This document shows, one piece after another, positions 1 to 7,889 of a DNA stretch of 64,000 nucleotides. The notes under the pieces are model-generated. The model searched no databases. It had not been told where the DNA came from and worked only from the letters and a program-made list of their open reading frames with translations. The stretch covers positions 1 through 64,000 of the forward strand of contig JANQNH010000004.1 of the NCBI GenBank assembly GCA_028279655.1. The letters run 5' to 3'. Position 1 is the stretch's first letter; every line of letters starts with the position of its first letter. Both the position numbers and the translations under genes were made by a program. Source of the stretch: Candidatus Nanoarchaeia archaeon. Its GTDB lineage: Archaea > Nanobdellota > Nanobdellia > Woesearchaeales > JACPBV01.

Positions 1-303
1 ATGCTAAAAGAAAACAGGATGTACACCATAGGAGATCCCCTCCTAGCAATAAAATTCAAACCAACCCTTCACCCGCTCAAGGACTTCCTGGGCATAAAGA
101 TCATAGAAACCCCTGGCCATACAAGGGGAAGCATCTGCTTATACTATGAAAAAGAAAAAATCCTTTTCTCAGGAGACACCCTCTTCTTCAATGGTTTTGG
201 TAGGATTGACTTTCCATTCTCAGACCCAGGAAAGATGGAAGAGAGCCTGGAAAAGATCAAGAACATAAAATACAAGATACTTGCCCCAGGCCATGATTAC
301 TGA
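1..303 (+). CDS. Metallo-beta-lactamase-fold hydrolase, C-terminal part (cut by window edge)
   Basis: The visible 100 residues carry the later metal-binding motifs of the metallo-beta-lactamase fold: TPGHTRGS (third motif His), SGDTLF (bridging Asp) and a final PGHDY (last metal His). The first HxHxDH motif is missing, so the gene almost certainly begins upstream of base 1 and the Met at position 1 is internal. The arrangement resembles glyoxalase II-like thioester hydrolases, which bind two metals and act in the cytoplasm. The substrate cannot be told from this part. The stop codon is at 301-303. A TATA box for the next gene follows closely, so it is not in an operon with that gene. Confidence 0.85.
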   Translation: MLKENRMYTIGDPLLAIKFKPTLHPLKDFLGIKIIETPGHTRGSICLYYEKEKILFSGDTLFFNGFGRIDFPFSDPGKMEESLEKIKNIKYKILAPGHDY

Positions 304-340
304 ATATTCTGTTCTTAGGTATTTTAAGATACCCCAAAAC

Positions 341-348
341 TTTTAAAA
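341..348 (+). promoter_or_regulatory. TATA box of the lipoprotein-hef unit
   Basis: The A/T run TTTTAAAA is centred about 25-27 bp before the ATG at 370. This is the spacing expected for an archaeal TATA box whose transcript begins at or next to the start codon (leaderless mRNA). The same geometry recurs at many first genes in this window. Confidence 0.5.
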
Positions 349-369
349 AAATGCAAAACCCTATATCAG

Positions 370-1380
370 ATGGGGATAATAAATGGACTAAGAAGAAAGA
401 TAATGTATTCGCTTATTAGCCTGGCTCTTCTTTCTGGTTGTTCGACTCAATACGTACAAAAAGCAGTACAAAGGGTAGCTTTAGCAGGCCAGAATCAGGT
501 TGTACGGGTAGGACAAAGGATGAGAGAGGAGGCAGAAAAAAAGCCAGAGATAATAGACTTAGCAGCTTACGTTGAAAAGAACGCAAGCGACAAGCTGAGT
601 TCATCAAGCATACAACTTCTAGGACTCTACTATGGAAACAACATACCTGGAGAGATGACAGGCCCAATGGGGATCTCAGCATTCTCAAGAGATGACCCTT
701 TTTTTGAGATACATGTTAGAGACCTATATAGGCATACCTTCGGCAATCCTTTTGAAGATGCCTACAAGGATTATTATGATGAACACATAAAGGATGAATT
801 TCTTAGCTTCCTGGAGCAAAACATACCCTTGTATGGTTCTATTGTCTCCCATTTCGAAAACGAATCAAGAAAAAGAAAGCAAAGTGGGGATAAAGACAGT
901 AAAGACAACCCATATATCACTATTGGGGATTCCCATCTAAGTGCTAGCCCATCTAATGGAGGAACAGCAACCTTCGAACTTGAAGACATTTTGCTGTTTG
1001 GATGGAAACTTGAACAGACTAAGATACGTGGAGGTAAAAACATGGTAGAATTGGGGTTGGAGCATAGCATATGGGATTGGTATAATGGAATTTCCTACAC
1101 AAGAAGGGATTACCACAAATCCTCTGATGAATGGGAGATAGCAGTAAGCAGGCCATTTTGGGATAATCAGGCACATCTCACAGTATGTTTTTCACATGTA
1201 AATGATTTCATAGGGTCAGATAAGGATATATGGTTGATTAATGTAAATTATATTGGACCTACAGAGACAATGGCCCCTATCGTTGATGCTGTAAAGTGTA
1301 CCTTAGACCATTATTTCCATGGAAGCATTAAATTGATAAACTATATAAATCCAGTAAACTTACTTCTTCCAGCTAAATGA
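370..1380 (+). CDS. Putative secreted lipoprotein of unknown function
   Basis: The N-terminus has a basic stretch (LRRK), a hydrophobic core and a lipobox LLSGC ending at Cys24, so the mature protein is probably lipid-anchored on the outer face of the membrane. The rest (about 310 residues) matches no family I recognise. It has charged helical stretches near residues 120-180 and a more beta-like C-terminal half rich in aromatic residues (WDWYNGISYTRR, about 235-246). The TATA box at 341-348 supports the start at 370; an internal ATG at 403 would also leave the signal peptide intact. The stop codon overlaps the start of the Hef gene in an ATGA, so the two are probably translated together, an odd pairing of a surface protein with a DNA repair enzyme. 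Confidence 0.7.
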   Translation: MGIINGLRRKIMYSLISLALLSGCSTQYVQKAVQRVALAGQNQVVRVGQRMREEAEKKPEIIDLAAYVEKNASDKLSSSSIQLLGLYYGNNIPGEMTGPMGISAFSRDDPFFEIHVRDLYRHTFGNPFEDAYKDYYDEHIKDEFLSFLEQNIPLYGSIVSHFENESRKRKQSGDKDSKDNPYITIGDSHLSASPSNGGTATFELEDILLFGWKLEQTKIRGGKNMVELGLEHSIWDWYNGISYTRRDYHKSSDEWEIAVSRPFWDNQAHLTVCFSHVNDFIGSDKDIWLINVNYIGPTETMAPIVDAVKCTLDHYFHGSIKLINYINPVNLLLPAK

Positions 1381-3596
1381 TAAAAAACTTTGAGCCAAGG
1401 CTTTACCAACAAACAATATTCAATACCTGCACAAGCAAAAATACATTAGTTGTACTTCCAACAGGGATGGGTAAGACAAATATATTCCTTATGCTAGCTG
1501 CACATAGATTAAAGCTATACCCAAAAAGCAAGATACTTTTCATAGGGCCCACAAGACCTTTGATTGACCAATATCTGGATGTCTTCAAAAGACATTTTAC
1601 CATAGAAGAAGACCAGATGGCAGTGTTCACAGGCTATGTTAAGCCAGAGAAAAGGGCAGAGCTATGGAAAACCGCAAGGATAATCTTCTCCACACCCCAA
1701 GGGCTGGAAAATGATGTTATCTCAAACAGGATCAGCCTGGAAGACGTTTCTCTATTGGGTGTAGATGAAGCCCACAGGGCTACAGGTGACTATGCCTATG
1801 TATGGCTTTCCCAACAATATGTAAAAAGAGCAAAATACTCAAGGATTCTTGCCCTAACTGCTTCTCCAGGTTCTGAAATAGAAAAGATAGAAGAGATATG
1901 CAGGAACCTGAGCATTGAACAGATTGAGGTAAGGACAGACCAGGATGCAGATGTAAGGCAGTACATCCAGGAGATAAAGATAGACTGGGTGAAGGTCAAA
2001 CTACCGGCAATATTCAAAGAGATACAGAAACATCTTGCACTGTTCATAAAAGACAGGACAGGGAAACTCAAGAAATGGGGGGTATTGCATAGAAAGGACT
2101 ACCAGTTAAAGTTCGTCAACAAAACAGACCTGTTAAAGTTACAGGCAGAACTAAGAGGGAGGGCTGCCCAGGGAGGAAGAGACTTCACAATATGGCGTTC
2201 TATATCTGTGCTTGCAGAGATAATGAAGATCCAGCACGCAATTGAACTCCTGGAGACCCAGGGAATCGTCGCCTTACACGCATACTTTGAAAAGCTACAA
2301 AAAGACGCAGTGAGCGGAAAGACAAAAGCTATAAAGAATCTTGTCAAGGACATAAACTACAGGAGCGCATTGATAAAGACAGAGAGATTATTCGAAGAGA
2401 AGATACAGCATCCAAAGATGATAGAGCTAAAAAGGATAATCAGGGAGGAAATAGGCAATAACAAAGACCTCAAGCTTCTCATATTCAACCAGTACAGGGA
2501 TAATGCAGTGAATATCGTAAGAGAACTGAACACAATCCCAGATATAAGGGCTCAGCTCTTTGTTGGACAGACAAAAAAAGGAGAGACAGGCCTTACACAA
2601 AAAGAACAAAAGGAAGTCCTGGATAAGTTCAGACAAGGAACATTCAATATTCTTGTGGCAACATCGGTAGGTGAAGAAGGACTTGACGTTCCCAAGGTGC
2701 CGTTGGTAATATTCTATGAGCCTATCCCTTCTGCAATAAGGACCATACAAAGAAGGGGAAGGACAGGAAGGCACGAATCAGGAAAGGTGATAGTGCTTAT
2801 GGCACTGGAAACCAGAGACGTGGGGTATAAATGGTCTGCCCACCACAAGGAAAAAAGGATGTACAGGACCCTGGATAAGATCAAGAAAAAGCTAGGTATA
2901 AAATTCTCAACACCTCCAACCTTAGAGAGATACGCCAAAAAAGAAGAGGAAAAGTTCAAGGTAATCGTAGACCACAGGGAAAAAGGCTCCCAGGTGATAA
3001 AAGAGCTTATAGAGCTTGGGATAAAGATATATCTGGAAAAACTGGATCATGCTGATTACCTCCTTTCTTCAAGGGTAGGGGTTGAGTTCAAGACAAATGA
3101 AGACTTTGTAAACTCCTTGATAGACGGAAGGCTCCTCCAACAGATGAGAGAACTGAAAGAAAACTTCGAAAGACCCCTGGTCATAGTTGAAGGAGAAGAA
3201 GACATATATGCAATAAGAAATGTTCATCCCAACTCTATAAGGGGCATGTTAGCTACCATATCTATCAGCTATGGAATCCCCATAATATTCACCAAAAACT
3301 CCAAAGACACAGCTTCCTTTCTAAAGATAGTTGCAAAAAGAGAGCAGGAAGATGAAGGCTCTGACTTCACACCACACACAACAAAAAGAGAGATGTCATT
3401 AAAAGATTGGCAGGAGTATATAATCAGCGCCCTCCCTGGTGTCGGATCGACACTGGCAAGACCTTTATTGCGAGAATTCAAGTCCGTAAAGAACATAATC
3501 AACGCAGACCATGAAGATCTACAGAAAGTAGGAAAGATAGGGCCTATAAAAGCAAAGAAGATAAAGGATGTTGTTGATAAGGATTATGAGATTTAA
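1377..3596 (+). CDS. hef: Hef-type helicase-nuclease (XPF/FANCM family)
   Basis: Archaeal Hef processes stalled replication forks with an SF2 helicase joined to an XPF-type nuclease. Helicase motifs are present: PTGMGKT (residues 28-34), DEAH (130-133), and the late motifs ATSVGEEGLD and QRRGRTGR. The nuclease part begins near residue 520 with VDHRE and ends its active site with VEFKTNEDF. Family members usually have ERK, so the arginine is replaced by phenylalanine here, while the acidic residues and lysine remain. Two helix-hairpin-helix motifs (ALPGVGSTLA; VGKIGPIKAKK) close the protein. At 739 residues it is about the usual length. The start overlaps the upstream lipoprotein stop; the 3' end overlaps the convergent gene by 4 bp. 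Confidence 0.93.
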   Translation: MIKNFEPRLYQQTIFNTCTSKNTLVVLPTGMGKTNIFLMLAAHRLKLYPKSKILFIGPTRPLIDQYLDVFKRHFTIEEDQMAVFTGYVKPEKRAELWKTARIIFSTPQGLENDVISNRISLEDVSLLGVDEAHRATGDYAYVWLSQQYVKRAKYSRILALTASPGSEIEKIEEICRNLSIEQIEVRTDQDADVRQYIQEIKIDWVKVKLPAIFKEIQKHLALFIKDRTGKLKKWGVLHRKDYQLKFVNKTDLLKLQAELRGRAAQGGRDFTIWRSISVLAEIMKIQHAIELLETQGIVALHAYFEKLQKDAVSGKTKAIKNLVKDINYRSALIKTERLFEEKIQHPKMIELKRIIREEIGNNKDLKLLIFNQYRDNAVNIVRELNTIPDIRAQLFVGQTKKGETGLTQKEQKEVLDKFRQGTFNILVATSVGEEGLDVPKVPLVIFYEPIPSAIRTIQRRGRTGRHESGKVIVLMALETRDVGYKWSAHHKEKRMYRTLDKIKKKLGIKFSTPPTLERYAKKEEEKFKVIVDHREKGSQVIKELIELGIKIYLEKLDHADYLLSSRVGVEFKTNEDFVNSLIDGRLLQQMRELKENFERPLVIVEGEEDIYAIRNVHPNSIRGMLATISISYGIPIIFTKNSKDTASFLKIVAKREQEDEGSDFTPHTTKREMSLKDWQEYIISALPGVGSTLARPLLREFKSVKNIINADHEDLQKVGKIGPIKAKKIKDVVDKDYEI

Positions 3597-4234
3597 TTTT
3601 GTAATTGAAGCGCCTTTTCTCCTCTTTCAATCATAGATGGGTCCAAAAAAGCATAATTGCCTAAAGCCACTCTCTCTAAAGAACGGCCGTCTGATACCAA
3701 GGGAGGAACAAAAGAATGATAGAGTTCTGTATGATTCAATACCACATCAGGAAGGTTATCTCCTTCAAGACGAACCTCCTTAAGACCTCTCCTCTCAGGA
3801 TTATCAGACTCATCCCCCCTATACACTCTTTTAATTTCACTTCCCTCAGGAATCTCAATTGCGCCCTGTCCACCAGAAATGATCTCAGAATACTTAACAA
3901 GCTGCCAGAATTCCTCTTCCTTACCACCTAACTCTTTAAAGACCCACAATCTTTCAAGAACCCCAGGAGGAATCTCCCTATGGTCTTTTCTGTCTGTAAT
4001 TCCCTCGGGAAAGATAGCAGAAGTTCTTTTTCGATATTTTGAATAGGTGATTATCTGTTTCAAAGATTGGTTACCATTAAAAGGTTCTTTATAATCTCTC
4101 GGCTCACTGACTGTAATATATCCCCAATCCAATTTATACTTAACCATATTAGCTAGACCCAAAGCTACCTTATCTCTCTCCAAAAGGTCGCCATGTCTTA
4201 TAGCTCTCCTTACCCTATGTATTGTTTCTAACAT
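3593..4234 (-). CDS. Hypothetical protein, 213 aa
   Basis: I do not recognise this protein. It is soluble, charged, with no signal peptide or membrane segment. The first 60 residues look helical (a HRVRRAIRHGD stretch) and the last 60 more beta-like. The start is well supported: a TATA-like TTTTTAAATAG on the minus strand (4257-4267) is centred about 27 bp before the ATG, giving a leaderless message. The gene stands alone and converges on hef with a 4-bp tail overlap. Confidence 0.65.
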   Translation of the reverse strand: MLETIHRVRRAIRHGDLLERDKVALGLANMVKYKLDWGYITVSEPRDYKEPFNGNQSLKQIITYSKYRKRTSAIFPEGITDRKDHREIPPGVLERLWVFKELGGKEEEFWQLVKYSEIISGGQGAIEIPEGSEIKRVYRGDESDNPERRGLKEVRLEGDNLPDVVLNHTELYHSFVPPLVSDGRSLERVALGNYAFLDPSMIERGEKALQLQN

Positions 4235-4343
4235 TTAAACTAAATGAAATTTGCATCTATTTAAAAACCCTATGTATTTAAAATAAAGAATAGAGATATA
4301 ACAACCTCTAACCTAAGAAAAAGAAATCCTCATAAGATAACTA

Positions 4344-4697
4344 TCATATCACTTCTATTATAGAGTCCACCTCATTATCTAGTCCTTCAGCTATCTCAAT
4401 ATCTTTACCATAAAGAATAACTCTCTCCGTCCCAAGATTATTTATTACTCTCACTAAATCTGTAAGATCATTTGAATCAAGCTTTATCAGGGTTCCCTCA
4501 TAAGAGTCTGGAACCTCTGCATCCAAGACTACAGTAACAACCTGATTATCTTTCTCTTCTAGCACATTAAAATTTGGTGTCTTAACATAAACCTTAGATG
4601 TAGTACCACAGATCACTACTTCCTCAGAAAGATCCTCTCCAAGATTCACCGGAGAAAGCAGGATAACAAACACCAACAAAAATACCAATTTACGCAT
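4344..4697 (-). CDS. Small exported protein of unknown function
   Basis: The 117-residue product starts with a clear signal peptide (MRKLVFLLVFVILLSPVNLG) and then a short, acidic, mostly beta-like domain with one cysteine (VVICGTT). No family is recognised. A strong Shine-Dalgarno-like GGGGTGG lies a few bases before the ATG, unlike the leaderless neighbours. A TATA-like run at 4732-4743 would give a short leader. It lies immediately downstream of htpX in the same direction, so read-through from htpX is possible and a role in envelope protein quality is conceivable, but that is only context. Confidence 0.65.
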   Translation of the reverse strand: MRKLVFLLVFVILLSPVNLGEDLSEEVVICGTTSKVYVKTPNFNVLEEKDNQVVTVVLDAEVPDSYEGTLIKLDSNDLTDLVRVINNLGTERVILYGKDIEIAEGLDNEVDSIIEVI

Positions 4698-4752
4698 AAT
4701 ACCACCCCTTTAACCTTAACCAAGAAATAGGTAATTTAAATATGTTTGGATT

Positions 4753-5610
4753 TTAAACATTCATAGACCTTAGTCTTTTAACCCTTTCTTTAACAGGAGG
4801 ATGCGTTGCAAATATCTTGAAAAGCCCTCCCCCACGAAAAGGATTACATATAAAAAGATGAGCTGTAGTCTGTGTTGTAGAACTAGGCCGTAAAGAGAAT
4901 CTTTGTGTAGAACCCTCTAATTTCTCTAAAGCATCTGCCAGACCATAACCAGAATGCAAGAGCTTAGCTCCAGACTCGTCAGCCAAAAACTCTCTAGACC
5001 GGGATATCGCCATCTGTATTATTGCCGCAAGAATCGGAGTAAGAATCGCTAATACTAAAAGCTCAAGTCCGCCACTATCCCTATCCCTTCCTCCAAAGCC
5101 ACCAAAGATAGCCGCCCACCTGGCCATAAACGCAACATATGATATAACGCCTGCAATTGTAGCTGCAACAGCCTGTATAAGAGTATCCCTGTTCTTTACA
5201 TGGGAGATCTCATGTGCGATAACTCCTTTTAACTCATCCTTACTAAGCAGATCCATAATTCCCCTAGTAACAGCTACTGCAGCATGTCTAGGATTTCTAC
5301 CAGTAGCAAAGGCATTTGAAAAAGGAGCATTAATGATATAAACCTTAGGTATTGGAATGCCAGCAAGATGGGCAACATCAGCCACTATCCCATAAAGCTC
5401 AGGCTCGTCTGATTCCTTAACTTCCTTGGCACGATACATTGCCAAAACTATCTTATCAGAGAACCAATAAGAACCAAAGTTCATCACAATTGCAAAAATC
5501 AAAGCGATAGTCAAACCCTGCATCCCTCCGACTAAGTTACCTACCCATAACAATAGTCCAGTAAGTAACCCCAACAAAACAACTGTTCTGATCTGGTTTC
5601 CAACTGCCAT
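4753..5610 (-). CDS. htpX: HtpX-like M48 membrane metalloprotease
   Basis: HtpX proteases sit in the cytoplasmic membrane and degrade damaged or misfolded proteins with a zinc centre. The sequence has two N-terminal membrane helices, the zinc motif HEISH, a membrane segment after it (VISYVAFMA), and the downstream ligand motif SRSREFLADESGA. A late THPPVKERVKRL segment is typical of the family. Length is about 285 residues, normal for HtpX. I place the start at the ATG at 5610 because the TATA run at 5633-5640 is centred 27 bp upstream. A TTG at 5619 preceded by GGAG is the alternative and would add three residues. Confidence 0.92.
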   Translation of the reverse strand: MAVGNQIRTVVLLGLLTGLLLWVGNLVGGMQGLTIALIFAIVMNFGSYWFSDKIVLAMYRAKEVKESDEPELYGIVADVAHLAGIPIPKVYIINAPFSNAFATGRNPRHAAVAVTRGIMDLLSKDELKGVIAHEISHVKNRDTLIQAVAATIAGVISYVAFMARWAAIFGGFGGRDRDSGGLELLVLAILTPILAAIIQMAISRSREFLADESGAKLLHSGYGLADALEKLEGSTQRFSLRPSSTTQTTAHLFICNPFRGGGLFKIFATHPPVKERVKRLRSMNV

Positions 5611-5642
5611 ATTAATCAATTAACACTCCGTTATTTAAATAT

Positions 5643-6002
5643 TTAATCTTTAAGCCTGCCAATATAGCTGTCCAGTCCCTCAATCTGACGAAGATTAGTA
5701 TACCTAAACAAAAAGTTCCTAAACCTATTATCAACCTTGATCCCGAACCTGCATAGGTCATGATTCAACTTTCCATAAAGCTGCTTCCCTTTCTTATCCA
5801 GATCAGTCAATATAATGACCTCCTTCCCTTTCTCGATAAGACTCTCAACAACCTTATACAAGGGTCGTTTATTCAGCTGAACAACCTTGACAATCCCTAA
5901 CCTACGCAAAGCAGCTCGATCCTCTTTACCCTCAACTACCACAATCTTATCAGAATCCCTTATCCTCTCAATCCATTCCAATAAATTAACCTTTTCTTCC
6001 AT
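5643..6002 (-). CDS. Small Toprim-domain protein
   Basis: The protein (119 residues from the ATG at 6002) is essentially one Toprim domain: VVVEGKEDRAALR supplies the conserved glutamate and IILTDLDKKGKQL the DxD motif that binds magnesium. Small stand-alone Toprim proteins occur widely in archaea; their exact substrate is not settled, and a nuclease or nucleotidyl-transfer role is inferred from DnaG, topoisomerase and OLD relatives. A longer reading frame runs upstream to 6065, but that extension lies inside the structured element at 6017-6142 and is not credible protein. There is no TATA box at leaderless distance; the nearest (6154-6162) would make the element part of the 5' leader. Confidence 0.82.
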   Translation of the reverse strand: MEEKVNLLEWIERIRDSDKIVVVEGKEDRAALRRLGIVKVVQLNKRPLYKVVESLIEKGKEVIILTDLDKKGKQLYGKLNHDLCRFGIKVDNRFRNFLFRYTNLRQIEGLDSYIGRLKD

Positions 6003-6016
6003 CTTCCACCAAAATA

Positions 6017-6142
6017 GAAATTCCAACAACATGGGTGAAAAGATGAGTGTAGAGGAAAAAACCATACTTCGTAGGGTTTTTTCCTTTACTCATAGGGCAT
6101 GCAAAGCACGACCGTGTTTGAACCCAATGTTGTTGGAATTTC
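6017..6142. ncRNA. Structured 126-bp element, copy 1 (putative RNA or mobile repeat)
   Basis: The ends form a near-perfect inverted repeat (GAAATTCCAACAACA and its complement, about 20 bp with one bulge). Inside are a long hairpin at 6043-6093 (outer ATGAGT/ACTCAT, inner AAAAAACC paired with GGGTTTTTT, tip CCATAC-TTC-GTAGGG) and a short hairpin at 6095-6113 (GGGCATGC-AAA-GCACGACC), followed by GTGTTTGA. A second copy at 56707-56832 shares the length, blocks of sequence and all three helices, with compensatory differences. On the minus strand it lies 15 bp upstream of the Toprim start, just downstream of a TATA box (6154-6162), as a 5' leader would. Some G-U pairs fit plus-strand transcription better. 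Orientation is open. Confidence 0.6.
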
Positions 6143-6153
6143 ATCAAGAGCAT

Positions 6154-6162
6154 TATTTAAAC
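6154..6162 (-). promoter_or_regulatory. TATA box upstream of structured element copy 1
   Basis: On the minus strand the run TTTAAATAA is centred near 6158, which predicts a transcript starting near 6131, close to the right end of the structured element and about 130 bases before the Toprim ATG. If used, the whole element would be transcribed as the leader of the Toprim mRNA. Confidence 0.4.
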
Positions 6163-6269
6163 AATTGTTCAAGTCAGTATTATTATTGTGGGTTTCTTAA
6201 TTAAAAATAATTTATAACAATTACCAAAAGAAAAAGAATATAAACTATAAAAACCTGCCCATTATCTCT

Positions 6270-7823
6270 ATGATAACTCTCAGTCAGATTCTAAAGCTAT
6301 ACAAAAGAGAAGATGTACAAAATGAGATAATAGAGAACGCCAAGGACAGAGAGATAGCTATAAAATTCGGAGACAAAGGCTTTGGAAAAAGACCAGACAT
6401 ACTGAAGTATCCAAACGATATCCTGGAGCTGGCAAAACAAGGGGCCACATCATTTCATGGATCTGAGGAGTTATGGAAAAACCCCCTCCAGCTGGATCCA
6501 ATGATGAAAAAGAAAGATATTGATGATCTAAGGATGGGTTGGGATCTTGTTTTAGATATTGATTCTATTGATTTTGAATTCTCAAAGATAATCGCAGACC
6601 TGATAATAAAAGCATTAAAGCTGCATGGAATAACCTCTATAAGCTGCAAGTTTTCGGGAAATAAAGGATTCCATATTGGTGTTCCGTTCGAAGCCTTTCC
6701 TACATCTGTAAATGGGATTGAAAGCAGGCTATTGTTCCCAGACGGAGTCAGAAGGATTGCAGAATATCTCATATATTATATAGACAGCAAAGAGATGGAC
6801 CTTGCATTCACAAAGAAATTGCTTGAAAAAAACGAAAGAGAGAAAGAAAGTATAGTAAATAAGATAGGTAAAAAGAAAGAGGATGTTATCAAAAAGATCT
6901 GCAAAAGCTGCAAAAGAACAATCCCAAAGAAAGAGACATTCTATTTCTACGGCTGCAACAAATGCGGCCACACAGAAAGGTCAAAAACACCCCACACTGC
7001 AATAAGATGCAAGAGATGCAAAGCATTGATGAAAAGAATAGATAGGATGGGCTCTGTAACAAAGAGCAAGGACTTTGCAGACTCCAAAAAGAAAGAGACC
7101 TGTCCTTTCTGTAATTCCTATGAGCTGTACACCCATATAGATCCATCTGCATTTATAGAGGTAGACACCTTGCTCATAACGTCAAGACACCTCTACAGGA
7201 TGCCATACTCCTTCAACGAAAAGTCAGGATTGGTATCTGTACCTATAAACCCCAACAAAGTAATGCAGTTCAGGAAAGAGATAGCAATACCAAAAAATGT
7301 AAGGGTATCTAAATACAGGTTCCTAGATAGAAAAGATGTAAAAAAGAACGAAGCAAAGAAACTGCTTGTCCAGGCATTTGACTATAACCTTAAGCAGGAA
7401 GAGACAAAGCAGGATAAAGAGATTAAATACGAAGATTTTGAAGAAGCAGTTCCAGAGCAGTTCTTCCCGCCGTGCATATCAAAGATCCTCACAGGAGTAC
7501 AAGACGGCAAGAAAAGAAGCCTGTTCATACTGACAAACTTCATGAGGTCTGTAGGTTGGAGCTATGACCAGATAGAAAAGAGACTCGAGGAATGGAACAA
7601 GAAGAATCCAGAGCCATTAAGGGAAGTCCTCCTAAAAGGCCAGCTCAGATACCACAAGCAGAAAGCAAAGAAAATCCTGCCGCCAAACTGCCAGAATTCC
7701 ATGTACTACAAGGACTTCAGGGTATGCATCCCGGACAACCTATGCCCAAGGATAAAAAATCCTGTCAATTATGCAAGGGTTAAGACAAGATATTTGAAGA
7801 AAGGGAAGAAATCAAAGAAATAG
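6270..7823 (+). CDS. Single-chain DNA primase: PriS catalytic module fused to PriL Fe-S C-terminus
   Basis: This is an archaeo-eukaryotic primase that makes RNA/DNA primers. The catalytic core shows DIDSID (Asp96, Asp98, metal binding) and SGNKGFHIG (about 129-137, nucleotide binding). Two CxxC clusters (CKSCK...CNKCG near 210-240, then CKRCK...CPFC) look like zinc fingers. The C-terminal 120 residues resemble the iron-sulfur domain of the large subunit PriL, with four cysteines at 402, 474, 486 and 492 (PPC, PPNC, VCIPDNLC). Canonical archaea make PriS and PriL separately; one-chain primases are known in Nanoarchaeota and other DPANN. A TATAAAC run centred about 27 bp upstream supports the start at 6270 as leaderless. 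Confidence 0.88.
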   Translation: MITLSQILKLYKREDVQNEIIENAKDREIAIKFGDKGFGKRPDILKYPNDILELAKQGATSFHGSEELWKNPLQLDPMMKKKDIDDLRMGWDLVLDIDSIDFEFSKIIADLIIKALKLHGITSISCKFSGNKGFHIGVPFEAFPTSVNGIESRLLFPDGVRRIAEYLIYYIDSKEMDLAFTKKLLEKNEREKESIVNKIGKKKEDVIKKICKSCKRTIPKKETFYFYGCNKCGHTERSKTPHTAIRCKRCKALMKRIDRMGSVTKSKDFADSKKKETCPFCNSYELYTHIDPSAFIEVDTLLITSRHLYRMPYSFNEKSGLVSVPINPNKVMQFRKEIAIPKNVRVSKYRFLDRKDVKKNEAKKLLVQAFDYNLKQEETKQDKEIKYEDFEEAVPEQFFPPCISKILTGVQDGKKRSLFILTNFMRSVGWSYDQIEKRLEEWNKKNPEPLREVLLKGQLRYHKQKAKKILPPNCQNSMYYKDFRVCIPDNLCPRIKNPVNYARVKTRYLKKGKKSKK

Positions 7824-7889
7824 TTCTCTATTATATATTTCTCAGAAGGTAAAAACATATATATTTTACAGAATTCCCTAGGTATTAAT

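Noticed and set aside
6003-6065. N-terminal extension of the Toprim reading frame.
   Set aside because: It is read through the structured element, has no Toprim-like content, and the ATG at 6002 gives the normal family length.
6114-6130. The complement of TTTGAACCC in the structured element resembles a tRNA T-loop (GGTTCAAA).
   Set aside because: No acceptor, D-arm or anticodon arm can be drawn around it in either copy, and copy 2 changes the key bases.
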